NCBI RefSeq assembly: GCF_030730865.1 | Contig: NZ_JAVALZ010000001.1 | Location: 558,001-622,000 of the forward strand | DNA: 64,000 nucleotides | Direction of reading: 5' to 3' | DNA from: Uliginosibacterium sp. 31-16 | GTDB taxonomy: Bacteria; Pseudomonadota; Gammaproteobacteria; Burkholderiales; Rhodocyclaceae | Shown: piece by piece, positions 43,821 to 51,588 of the stretch | Numbering within the stretch: the first letter of the stretch is position 1 | How the letters are laid out: each line of letters begins with the position of its first letter | Position numbers and translations under genes: made by a program | The notes under the pieces: model-generated | Told to the model about the DNA's origin: nothing | Seen by the model: only the letters and a program-made list of their open reading frames with translations | Databases searched by the model: none

Positions 43821-43918
43821 CAACCCCTCCCAACCTCCCCTTGACAGGGGAGGAGCACCCCGGATCCGGCCAGTTTGATCTCCCTCCCCTGTCAAGGGGA
43901 GGGGCGGGGAGGGGTTTG
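43821..43918. repeat. Large G/C-rich palindrome
   Basis: CAACCCCTCCCAACCTCCCC then TTGACAGGGGAGG (43821-43853) is matched inverted by CCTCCCCTGTCAA then GGGGAGGGGCGGGGAGGGG (43882-43915). Together they form a long stem around about 28 bases. The remaining bases of the 390-base gap (43687-44077) hold only the divergent promoters of the chemoreceptor and dadA, with no gene. Similar CTCCCCTTGACAGGGGAG units are dispersed in many betaproteobacteria. Confidence 0.75.
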
Positions 43919-44077
43919 AGTGACAAACAAAAGTCATGAACAGCATCCAAGGGTACAAAGCCCCTGATTGGCACAGGTCATCCCGCAGGCACGCGAATCG
44001 GAGAATAATCCGCTCTGTACTGCAACAAATGCCTTCCCTCTCCGCTCTGCGCAACACACGCTTCTACGCAAAACACC

Positions 44078-45334
44078 ATGCACATCCTGATTGTTGGCGC
44101 CGGTCTGGCCGGTGTAACTGCCGCCTGGTACCTGCGCGCCGCAGGCCACACCGTCACCGTGATCGACCGCAACGCCGGCCCCGCTCTGGAAACCAGCTTC
44201 GCCAACGGCGGCCAGATCTCCATCAGCCACCCCGAGCCCTGGGCCAATCCCGGCGCACCGCTAACCGTGCTGAAATGGCTGGGGCGCAACGACGCCCCGC
44301 TGCTCTTCCGCTGGCCTGCCGAAGCAGCGCGCATCGCCTGGGGTCTGCAGTTCCTGCGGGAATGCCTGCCGCATCGGACCCGCCGCAACACCCTCGCCAT
44401 CGCCAATCTGGCTGCCTACAGCGGCGTGCAGCTGCGGGCCCTGCGCGAAGCCACCGACATCCACTACAACAGCCTCTCGCGGGGCGTGCTGCACCTTTAC
44501 TTCGCCAAGGAAAACTACCTCCACGGCGAAGCCCAGCAGCGCGTGCTGAGCCAGCTCGGCATCGGCTCGCGCATGCTCACGCCATCGCAATGCGTCGATA
44601 CCGAACCCAGCCTGGCCCATGTGGAAACGCGTCTGGTCGGCGGCATGTTCGGCACCGAAGATGAAAGCGGCGATGCACAACGCTTCGTCACCGAGCTGGC
44701 CGGCCGCTGCCGGGACGCCGGGGTTGAATTCCTCTACGACACCTCAGCGGAAAACTTCCTGCGCGACGAACGCCACATCGGCGGCCTGAAAGTCCTGCGC
44801 GGCGGGCGACACGAAACCCTGCTTGCAGACCGCTACGTGATCGCCGCCGGCAGCTACAGCACACCACTGATGCGCCCGCTCGGCGAGCGCCTGCCGATTT
44901 ATCCGGTCAAGGGCTACTCCACCACCCTGAGCCTGCGCAACCCGCAGCGCGCCCCGGCCGTCAGCCTGACCGATGAATCCCGGCGCATCGTCTGCTCGCG
45001 TTTGGGCGACAGCCTGCGCATCGCCGGCACCGCCGAACTGAACGGCTACAACACCGATCTGGACCCAGAGCGCTGCGCCGCCCTGCTACGCTGGGCGGAA
45101 GATGTCTTCCCCGGTGTCTGCGACACGGCCGAACCCAATTACTGGGCCGGCCTGCGCCCCACCACCCCGAGCAATCTGCCCATCATCGGCCGCAGCAAGT
45201 TTGACAATCTCTTCTACAACACTGGCCACGGCACCCTGGGCTGGACGCTCGCCGCCGGCTCGGCGCACGCTCTGGCCGACATCATCGATGGCCGCCAGCC
45301 CGCCATCAACTACCCCTTCACGGGCCGCGCATGA
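44078..45334 (+). CDS. dadA: D-amino-acid dehydrogenase small subunit (DadA-like)
   Basis: A 418-residue FAD enzyme. The dinucleotide motif is MHILIVGAGLAGVTAAWYLRAAGHTVTVIDR, followed by ETSFANGGQISISHPEPWANPGAP, the well-known DadA signature. It oxidises D-amino acids at the inner membrane, passing electrons to quinone. The ATG at 44078 starts the first strand. The stop overlaps the next ATG (ATGA at 45331). Confidence 0.93.
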   Translation: MHILIVGAGLAGVTAAWYLRAAGHTVTVIDRNAGPALETSFANGGQISISHPEPWANPGAPLTVLKWLGRNDAPLLFRWPAEAARIAWGLQFLRECLPHRTRRNTLAIANLAAYSGVQLRALREATDIHYNSLSRGVLHLYFAKENYLHGEAQQRVLSQLGIGSRMLTPSQCVDTEPSLAHVETRLVGGMFGTEDESGDAQRFVTELAGRCRDAGVEFLYDTSAENFLRDERHIGGLKVLRGGRHETLLADRYVIAAGSYSTPLMRPLGERLPIYPVKGYSTTLSLRNPQRAPAVSLTDESRRIVCSRLGDSLRIAGTAELNGYNTDLDPERCAALLRWAEDVFPGVCDTAEPNYWAGLRPTTPSNLPIIGRSKFDNLFYNTGHGTLGWTLAAGSAHALADIIDGRQPAINYPFTGRA

Positions 45335-45663
45335 GCGCCTCTGCCGAATATCTGGCCTATCTGGCGGAACTGCTCGCCCCGCTCGGGCGCATCCGCACCA
45401 AACGCATGTTCGGCGGCGCCGGCATCTATTGCGAGGAACTGTTCTTCGCCATCGTGATTGATGACGTGCTCTACCTGAAGGTGGATGACGAGAGCCGCGC
45501 AGCCTTTGAAGCGGAAGGGCTGGAACCTTTCCGCTACGAAGCCAAAGGCAAGCTGATGCAGATGAATTACTACCGCGCACCGGATGAAGCGCTCGAATCC
45601 CCCGCGCTGATGCAGCCCTGGGCCCGCGACGCCCTGGCCGCCGCATTGCGCGCGCGCAAGTAG
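45331..45663 (+). CDS. TfoX N-terminal-domain protein
   Basis: A 110-residue protein of the TfoX/Sxy N-terminal family: LAPLGRIRTKRMFGGAGIYCEELFFAIVIDDVLYLKVDDE and FRYEAKGKLMQMNYYRAPDE are typical. Sxy regulates competence in gamma-proteobacteria; this short form lacks the C-terminal domain and its function is unknown. It is coupled to dadA by a four-base overlap. Confidence 0.85.
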   Translation: MSASAEYLAYLAELLAPLGRIRTKRMFGGAGIYCEELFFAIVIDDVLYLKVDDESRAAFEAEGLEPFRYEAKGKLMQMNYYRAPDEALESPALMQPWARDALAAALRARK

Positions 45664-45684
45664 ACCCTCCAAGACCCGCACCCG

Positions 45685-45777
45685 GCAAAGATCTTCAGGC
45701 ATACATCCCGAAGACAAAGGCCCCTGAAGGCTCTCCGCAGCACCCTCGTGAAGACCTGCTTCACATGCGGCTCTTCA
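45685..45777. repeat. Dispersed intergenic palindrome, copy 8
   Basis: GATCTTCAGGCATAC, CCTGAAGGCTCTCC and ACCTGCTTCACATGCGGCTCTTCAG form a degenerate copy of the intergenic repeat family, directly joined to the MITE-like element that follows. Confidence 0.45.
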
Positions 45778-45918
45778 GAGGCTGTTCACGATCTGTAGCG
45801 AGAGGCCGTCAGCAGAGTGAAGAGCAGCACAGGAACCGGAGTTTATGTTGATAAATGAGGATTCCGAGCAGCGCATGAGCCCTGATCACGGCCTCGCAGT
45901 AAGATCATGAACAGCCTC
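45778..45918. mobile_element. Small MITE-like element with 17-bp inverted ends
   Basis: GAGGCTGTTCACGATCT at 45778-45794 is matched by AGATCATGAACAGCCTC at 45902-45918 (16 of 17). Subterminal GAGAGGCCGT / ACGGCCTC extends the stem. At 141 bases it has no coding capacity. The arms are unlike those of the element at 15.4 kb, so it is a different family. No clear target duplication was seen. Confidence 0.65.
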
Positions 45919-45964
45919 ACAGGCACATCCTCCCCGAAATACCCCTGCCGAACAGAAGCAGCAC

Positions 45965-46798
45965 CTAGGGCATGAAGCTACGTGGCGCAAAGCCCAGATC
46001 ACGTACGGCCTCGGCATGCTCAAAGGTCTGGTCGTGGTTCATGCGCTCGGCCATTCCCAGACTCCAGTCGCGGCAGCGTGGCAGCACGCGCAGGCCACGC
46101 AAACCGAGCCTGAATGCCCAGAGCGGAAGACGCAGCACGCGCGGCCTCAATCCTGCAGCCGCCACCGTACGCCGGACCATATCCTGATAACTCAGGGCTT
46201 CAGCCCCGGAGAGGCTGTAAGCCTGCCCTGCAGCTCCCGGAACATCCAGCCCAGCGCAGCACGCCTGCGCCACATCCTCGACATGCACAGGCTGGCGCAG
46301 TCCGCACGCAGCACCAAACACGGGGAAGAAGCCATGACGGCGGTGAAACCGGGCAATTTCTGCCACATTGTGATCCCGTCCGCTGCCGTAGATCAGAGTC
46401 GGACGCAGGATCACCCATTCAACACCACGCGCGTCAGCCCAGTCCTGCAAGGACTGCTCGGCGGCAATCAAACGTCGGGCGACACGCTGCTCGGCAGGGT
46501 CAGCCGAGTCCAGCTTGGCAAAGCGGCTGGTGGAAGAGAGCACCACAATGCGCCGGACACCGCGCTGTTCGAGCCAGGGGAAATACTCCGGCAGCACCCA
46601 CAACGGCAGCAGACTGATCCAGCCGGCCAGCGACGGCCCCGCAGCACCCGGCTGACTCCAGCAAACGCCAGGCAGCTCCGGACGCGCGCTCTGACGCGAA
46701 AACGCATGTACTGACCGGCCCGCAGATCGCAGCCGCGCCACCACACAGGCGCCCACCGGGCTGCTCGCCCCCAGCAGACCAATCTCAGCCGGAGGCAC
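45965..46798 (-). CDS. NAD-dependent epimerase/dehydratase family protein
   Basis: A 277-residue SDR protein. The start is set at GTG 46798 because the Rossmann GLLGASSPVGA motif follows within ten residues and overlaps the upstream gene by only 14 bases; earlier GTGs at 46825 and 46828 are possible. Other marks are IVVLSSTSRF, LRPTLIYG (the tyrosine is shifted from a YxxxK) and PVHVEDVAQAC. It lies at the 3' end of the polysaccharide cluster and probably acts on a nucleotide sugar. A strict YxxxK is not visible, so catalysis is uncertain. Confidence 0.75.
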   Translation of the reverse strand: MPPAEIGLLGASSPVGACVVARLRSAGRSVHAFSRQSARPELPGVCWSQPGAAGPSLAGWISLLPLWVLPEYFPWLEQRGVRRIVVLSSTSRFAKLDSADPAEQRVARRLIAAEQSLQDWADARGVEWVILRPTLIYGSGRDHNVAEIARFHRRHGFFPVFGAACGLRQPVHVEDVAQACCAGLDVPGAAGQAYSLSGAEALSYQDMVRRTVAAAGLRPRVLRLPLWAFRLGLRGLRVLPRCRDWSLGMAERMNHDQTFEHAEAVRDLGFAPRSFMP

Positions 46799-47750
46799 GC
46801 CCTGCCCTGAATCGAGACAGCACACCACGCAGCAGGCTGGCCCCCGCCACCATCAAGAACCGGGCCCACACGCCCAACATCACCAGCAGCATCAAAACGC
46901 CCGGGTACTGGTGACGGAAGTGGCGCCGATAAAAGCGCACCATACCCTTGTGCTTGTGCCACTCCACAAACACCGGCCGGGCCTGACTGCAAGCCCCCTT
47001 GGCATGCACCACGCGGGCATCCGGCACGAACAGCACCTGCCAGCCCGCAGCGCGAAAACGCATGCACCAGTCAATATCCTCGCAGTGCATGAAATAGCCC
47101 TCATCCAGCAAACCGACATCTTCCAGTGCAGACTTTCGCACCAGCATGCAGGCCCCCGAAATCGCCTCAACCGGTTCCGGCCCCATCGGCAGTGGCAAAG
47201 CATGCAGATCATAGGTCGAGAACAGGCGCGGATAACGCTTTTCAAAACGGACCAAACCAAAGGCCCGTACGAAAGACCGCCAGGGAGTCGGCACCGCCCG
47301 CCGTCCGCCCGCCTGCTCGGAGCCATCCGGGTTGAGCAGCAGAGCACCAGCCATGCCTGCGTCCGGGGCGGCGTGCAGGGCCTTGAGCAGCTCGCTCACC
47401 GCATGTTCATGCAGCACACAATCCGGGTTCAGGAACAGCAGCCAATCCCCCCGTGCAGCACCCACGCCGATATTGCAGGCCCCAGCAAAGCCAAGATTGG
47501 TCAGTTGTGGCAGCAACAGCACTCTTGCGTCGCCGCGATAGATCTCGCGTACGTTCTGTACGCTGCTGTCCGCTGCGTCACTCGCCGAGTTATCGACAAT
47601 CACCACCTCGCCACATTGCGACAAAAGGCTGCGCACGCAATCAAGCAGACAGGAGCCGGCGTGGTAATTCACCACGATCACCGAAACCGACGACAAACCT
47701 GCTGCTGCGGGCATCAGCATCCTTCGGCCAGCCTCATCAGGCGCACTCAT
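46785..47750 (-). CDS. Glycosyltransferase family 2 (WbbL/rhamnosyltransferase-like)
   Basis: A 321-residue GT2 enzyme with the GT-A start VSVIVVNYHAGSCLLDCVRSLL, VVIVDNSASD, LGFAGACNIGVGAA, LFLNPDC (the DxD-like site) and FMHCEDIDWCMRFRAAGW (the ED catalytic region). A C-terminal hydrophobic segment (VLMLLVMLGVWARFLMVAG) may anchor it in the membrane. The ATG at 47750 has AGGGA at good spacing; an ATG six bases earlier is possible. Typical of rhamnosyl- or galactofuranosyl-transferases in O-antigen loci. Confidence 0.9.
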   Translation of the reverse strand: MSAPDEAGRRMLMPAAAGLSSVSVIVVNYHAGSCLLDCVRSLLSQCGEVVIVDNSASDAADSSVQNVREIYRGDARVLLLPQLTNLGFAGACNIGVGAARGDWLLFLNPDCVLHEHAVSELLKALHAAPDAGMAGALLLNPDGSEQAGGRRAVPTPWRSFVRAFGLVRFEKRYPRLFSTYDLHALPLPMGPEPVEAISGACMLVRKSALEDVGLLDEGYFMHCEDIDWCMRFRAAGWQVLFVPDARVVHAKGACSQARPVFVEWHKHKGMVRFYRRHFRHQYPGVLMLLVMLGVWARFLMVAGASLLRGVLSRFRAGRASG

Positions 47751-47770
47751 TACCATTCCCTGTCATCAAA

Positions 47771-48745
47771 TCAAGTCCGGAACCATAGTCGTTTATCCAG
47801 CACGCGCCAGATCTCGCGGCAAGACACCTTTCGTTTTGACTGTATCACCCGGCGTTCACGCCATATCGCCGGAATACCCCTGAGAACATCCCGCTTGGCC
47901 CGCAATATATTGAGGCCCTGCCCACGCAAGGCGTACAGACAGACCACCGCCAGATTCATCAGCAGGTGCGCAGGCAAACAAAGCCAGAGCAAGGGGCCAG
48001 GCATGTTTTTCACGTAGCACCAGACCATGTTGCGATGCCCGTGATACACCGCAAACGGACTGCGCTTGCCGCCCGTAGTCGCCGAACCGACATGATTCGC
48101 TACTGCGGAAGGAATCAGAACACTTGCCCAGCCAGCGAGACGCAAACGAAAGCCCAAATCGACGTCTTCCATATAACAGAAGAAGCGCTCATCGAATCCG
48201 CCAACATCAAGCACAGCCTGACGCCGATACAAGGCAGCGGCAGCACAGGGCGAAAAGATTTCTTCTTCGCCCGCCTCGCGAACCAGCTCCCCATGCCCGG
48301 TCCGCCACGCTGCCCCGCTGAAGTGAAAAGCGTCGCCCAACCCATCCAGCCGGGACGGATCACCATCCTGGACCAGCTGAGACGCAAAACTGCCCGCCCC
48401 CGGGTAACGATTTGCAGCATCCAGCATGCGCTCAAGCCAATCCGCCGCCAGGAAAGCATCCGGATTAATGAGCGCGACGTAATCACAGTCCGCGCACAGA
48501 CCCAAGCCATGATTGTTCGCCGCAGCAAACCCAAGGTTGGCCTCCATGCGCAAGACCATGAAAGCACTCGCACCTGACCAGATTGGCAGTGGCTCGGCAC
48601 AGTCAGGGTCATTGTCCACGACCAGCACCCGATCAAACGGTCGCATCTGCCCGGCCAGTGCGGCCAAACAGCGCTGCAGTACTGCCGCACTGCGCCAATT
48701 GACAATCAGTGCAGCAACCCGAGGGCTTCGCTGGGTTACAACCAT
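47771..48745 (-). CDS. Glycosyltransferase family 2
   Basis: A 324-residue GT2 enzyme paralogous in layout to the next gene downstream: VAALIVNWRSAAVLQRCLAAL, VLVVDNDPDC, LGFAAANNHGLGL, ALINPDAFL and FCYMEDVDLGFRLRLAGW. A hydrophobic segment near the C-terminus (LLWLCLPAHLLMNLAVVCLY) is shared by this rhamnosyltransferase-like group. Start ATG 48745. Only 20 bases separate it from the following gene, so they are cotranscribed. Confidence 0.9.
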   Translation of the reverse strand: MVVTQRSPRVAALIVNWRSAAVLQRCLAALAGQMRPFDRVLVVDNDPDCAEPLPIWSGASAFMVLRMEANLGFAAANNHGLGLCADCDYVALINPDAFLAADWLERMLDAANRYPGAGSFASQLVQDGDPSRLDGLGDAFHFSGAAWRTGHGELVREAGEEEIFSPCAAAALYRRQAVLDVGGFDERFFCYMEDVDLGFRLRLAGWASVLIPSAVANHVGSATTGGKRSPFAVYHGHRNMVWCYVKNMPGPLLWLCLPAHLLMNLAVVCLYALRGQGLNILRAKRDVLRGIPAIWRERRVIQSKRKVSCREIWRVLDKRLWFRT

Positions 48746-49135
48746 AAATCGAATGCCATGCCTTTAGATATAAAACTGATTGAGTATGAATGCGAACAGA
48801 CGCCTGATCATCTACATGATCGAGCACTGCTTTGAAAAAGTGAAAATCACTGTGCCTTGGTCATGCAGAAGCAGGCTCTGCTCACCAGGCCCAAGACTCC
48901 CTATGCGCTTCGTCGGAAAAGAAATGCTGCAGCACAGGGATAAACTAGTTCGCGCTTGTTTTCACCCCATGCTGAGATTGAACCACCGCACGTGGTAAAC
49001 CACCGTCAAACCAACACTGAGCAGCAACTTGATTTCGCCCCGCCTAATCATCCGCATCATCACGCTGCGGTCATCGCCAAAACACGTTCACGTTTCCAAC
49101 GTTCAATAACGGCAGTGACAACCCCGATTTCGTCC
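48746..49135. other. 390-base gap with no gene found
   Basis: No open frame here carries a recognisable family or a good ribosome site. The base composition is lower in GC than to the left, and this is where the AT-richer part of the polysaccharide cluster begins. It may hold the promoter of the two downstream GT2 genes and a recombination junction; no repeat or terminator was identified. Confidence 0.5.
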
Positions 49136-49477
49136 TCAAGCCCTTACCGCCACTACAATTCCGATCATGATCAGCGCCACACCCACAAAATATTGCGGCT
49201 GAAAACGCTCGCCAAAAACAAAATGGCTGCCTACAGGAACAAGGACAAAAGCGAGCGCCATCAATGGATAAACCCGGCCAAGCTCAATTTTCTGAAGCAC
49301 CCAGACCCAGGCTAAAGAAGTAATTCCATAAATCGCCATCGCAGCAAAAAGCGTCGTGGCGGTTTTGAGGGCCAGGAAGCTTCCCGTTTCTGACAGCGAA
49401 GTAGCACTGACTTTGAAAAGAATTTGGCCTATCGCCAAACCAATAACGCACAGTACCGCAATAATTTGAACCAGCAT
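49136..49477 (-). CDS. Half-size EamA/SMR-type (ArnE/ArnF-like) membrane protein
   Basis: A 113-residue protein with four transmembrane segments: VQIIAVLCVIGLAIGQILFK, ATTLFAAMAIYGITSLAWVWVL, VYPLMALAFVLVPVGSHFVFGE and FVGVALIMIGIVV. The pattern is that of ArnE/ArnF and SMR-like flippases, which move lipid-linked sugars across the membrane. It lies three bases downstream of a methyltransferase gene and near a DPM1-like GT2. A role in flipping a lipid-linked monosaccharide is inferred from this context. Confidence 0.8.
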   Translation of the reverse strand: MLVQIIAVLCVIGLAIGQILFKVSATSLSETGSFLALKTATTLFAAMAIYGITSLAWVWVLQKIELGRVYPLMALAFVLVPVGSHFVFGERFQPQYFVGVALIMIGIVVAVRA

Positions 49478-49480
49478 ATT

Positions 49481-50185
49481 TCAGGCTTCAGTTTTCTTGA
49501 CAAGCGCGTGGCAGACAAAGAACAGGTTCAAATCCATGGACGGCACGGGCAGCGGCCACCATGCCTCAGTGCGCTCTGGAAAATAATGCCTGAGCAAAGC
49601 GATCAGATTGTTGCAGGAATTTACATGCTCTCTCGCCATTACATAGTCGTAAGCAATCCCCTGCGCGATTGCGTTCTTGCGTGGCCCCAGATGTCGACCT
49701 AATCGCCACGCCACCCCCGGGTCCGTGGGAATGAGTATGGAAAGAACGCCCCCATTTTTGATCACACGCTGCCACTCTTTAAGCGCCAGGTGAGGCTGGT
49801 AGATGTGTTCGAGTACATGAGTTGCAATCAGACGATCAAAGCGGTCGTCGGAATAACTTAATGTCGCACCACTCTGCACTTCAAACTTCAACTTATTGCT
49901 GAACTTGTTGTCCGATTTGTTTTTTGCAACATCAAGTGTTTTTGCGTCCAGGTCGGTAAGCACATACTCATCGAACCCATGACGAACAAAACTAAGGTGC
50001 TCACCGGTCCCCGCACCAATTTCCAGCACTCTTGCAAAATGGTCGCGCTCATTAAATTTCTTTTCGGTGAGCCTGTGACTAGCTCTCATCACTGCGGATT
50101 GCAATGGACTTGCATAGTTAGACTCATCGTACACGTCAGCAAATCTAGCTCGATAATCCAGCCATGCCTTATCTTCATTATTCAT
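49481..50185 (-). CDS. Class I SAM-dependent methyltransferase
   Basis: A 234-residue methyltransferase. SAM-binding motif I is VLEIGAGTGEHLSFV, then DLDAKTLDVA and a Methyltransf_11-like motif (FDRLIATHVLEHIYQP, GGVLSILIPTD). It would methylate a sugar or lipid intermediate. It follows the DPM1-like gene by eight bases. Codon use is AT-rich compared with the window average, as in its neighbours. Confidence 0.88.
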   Translation of the reverse strand: MNNEDKAWLDYRARFADVYDESNYASPLQSAVMRASHRLTEKKFNERDHFARVLEIGAGTGEHLSFVRHGFDEYVLTDLDAKTLDVAKNKSDNKFSNKLKFEVQSGATLSYSDDRFDRLIATHVLEHIYQPHLALKEWQRVIKNGGVLSILIPTDPGVAWRLGRHLGPRKNAIAQGIAYDYVMAREHVNSCNNLIALLRHYFPERTEAWWPLPVPSMDLNLFFVCHALVKKTEA

Positions 50186-50193
50186 CGCGCACC

Positions 50194-51168
50194 CTACTGA
50201 TATTTGGTTCGTATCTTTGATAACTGACGCAACTTGTGCAACGGCCTGCGTGGAACACTTGCAATATCGCCACCCAAAAAGGCCAATATAAATTGCGTTC
50301 CCATCAGGATAGGTAGCACTGCCAACATAACCGTCCCGACAGGCGTTGCAACCCCCTCATAAAACGACTTGACCCAATGATATAAACCAAAAGCCCCCCC
50401 GAAAGCGAACAACAGCAACCCCAGGGGCAACTCTATCGAGGCCAGCGACATGTCGCGCAAATAGTAATTATAAAATATTCTTTTTATGAAATTACGCGCG
50501 TGCTTAACAAGGAACTCGCCAACAATTCTAGATATTCTCAGGCTACTCACCTCATCACCATACTTGGCATCCATCGGCACATCCACCACCACCGCACGCA
50601 GTGTATTCAGCCTGAACAGCATGTCCGTCTCAAAAAAATACCGGCTGCTGATTTTTTTGAATGGCAGATGCCGTGCAACGTCCGCGTGAATTGCGGTATA
50701 GCCGTTGGTGGGATCGAATAAATCCCAGTACCCAGATGAAAGCTTGGTCATGAAGGACAATACCGCATTACCAAAAAGACGTATCTTTGGCATGGCGCGA
50801 ATTTCCTCAAGATCAAAGAAACGATTGCCCTTCGCATAATCAGCCACTCCCGTCATGACGGGATCGACAAAGGCGGGTATCAAGCGGGGATCCATCTGCC
50901 CATCACCATCTATTTTTACAATTACGTCAGCCCCCGCGCCAATCGCCGCGCTATAGCCTGACATAACTGCAGCACCCACGCCTTGATTGATCGAGTGATA
51001 AACCACCTTTACCCTTGGGTCAGTACAGGCGCTCTCCACCAGCGCACCGCTCTTCTCTGGACAGCAGTCATCGACAACAAATATGGCGTCCACTTCGGGA
51101 CCGATGCTTTTAATCACCCCCAGGATATGGGCCGAAACCTTATAGCAGGGTATGACAACGCTAATCAT
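50194..51168 (-). CDS. Glycosyltransferase family 2, dolichyl/polyprenyl-phosphate sugar synthase-like
   Basis: A 324-residue GT2 enzyme. MISVVIPCYKVSAHILGVIKSIG, FVVDDCCPEKSG and VIVKIDGDGQMDPRLIP (the DxD site) match DPM1/GtrB-like polyprenyl-phosphate glycosyltransferases. Two transmembrane segments follow at the C-terminus (ELPLGLLLFAFGGAFGLYHWV, VGTVMLAVLPILMGTQFILAF), as in GtrB/ArnC. The ATG at 51168 has GGAG upstream. With the half-size EamA protein and the large GT-C-like membrane protein it suggests a lipid-linked glycan-modification set. Confidence 0.85.
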   Translation of the reverse strand: MISVVIPCYKVSAHILGVIKSIGPEVDAIFVVDDCCPEKSGALVESACTDPRVKVVYHSINQGVGAAVMSGYSAAIGAGADVIVKIDGDGQMDPRLIPAFVDPVMTGVADYAKGNRFFDLEEIRAMPKIRLFGNAVLSFMTKLSSGYWDLFDPTNGYTAIHADVARHLPFKKISSRYFFETDMLFRLNTLRAVVVDVPMDAKYGDEVSSLRISRIVGEFLVKHARNFIKRIFYNYYLRDMSLASIELPLGLLLFAFGGAFGLYHWVKSFYEGVATPVGTVMLAVLPILMGTQFILAFLGGDIASVPRRPLHKLRQLSKIRTKYQ

Positions 51169-51312
51169 GAATCTCCCCCCACCCCTGTGAGGCAACAAAA
51201 TCAAAGTAAATCCGGCTCAAGGCTCGTCCCTTCGACAGCAACATTCCATCCTTCCCCGATCGCCCGCCGGGCCAAACCAAAATTCAGCAGGGAACACTAG
51301 GATTAAAACACC

Positions 51313-51588
51313 TTAATGATAAGCAAGCCGTTGTGAATTAATTTCGCCCACAACCCAAAACATATATGCACCATCCGCACAGACAACAACCTGCACCTCT
51401 GCCCCAGCGCAGCAGCTTGAGCCCTTCGCACCCACACAGGACAACACTCCGGCCCATTGGGCTGAATCATGAGAGAACCCAAAAGACTGGAAACGGAATT
51501 CCTCATGCTCAAGCACCTTGTCTTTAGCCGCCTCATCGTGCTGACGGCGTTCTCGTGTGGATAAAAGATCAGGCCGTATCGCCTTCAC
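51313..51588 (-). CDS. Possible small hypothetical protein
   Basis: A 91-residue open frame with a GTG start overlapping the end of the large membrane protein gene by 20 bases. It contains HDSAQWAGVLSCVGAKGSSC and ends near the DPM1-like gene's upstream spacer. No family was recognised. Composition is not clearly coding, so it may be spurious; otherwise the space 51169-51568 (400 bases) holds no gene. Confidence 0.3.
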   Translation of the reverse strand: MKAIRPDLLSTRERRQHDEAAKDKVLEHEEFRFQSFGFSHDSAQWAGVLSCVGAKGSSCCAGAEVQVVVCADGAYMFWVVGEINSQRLAYH

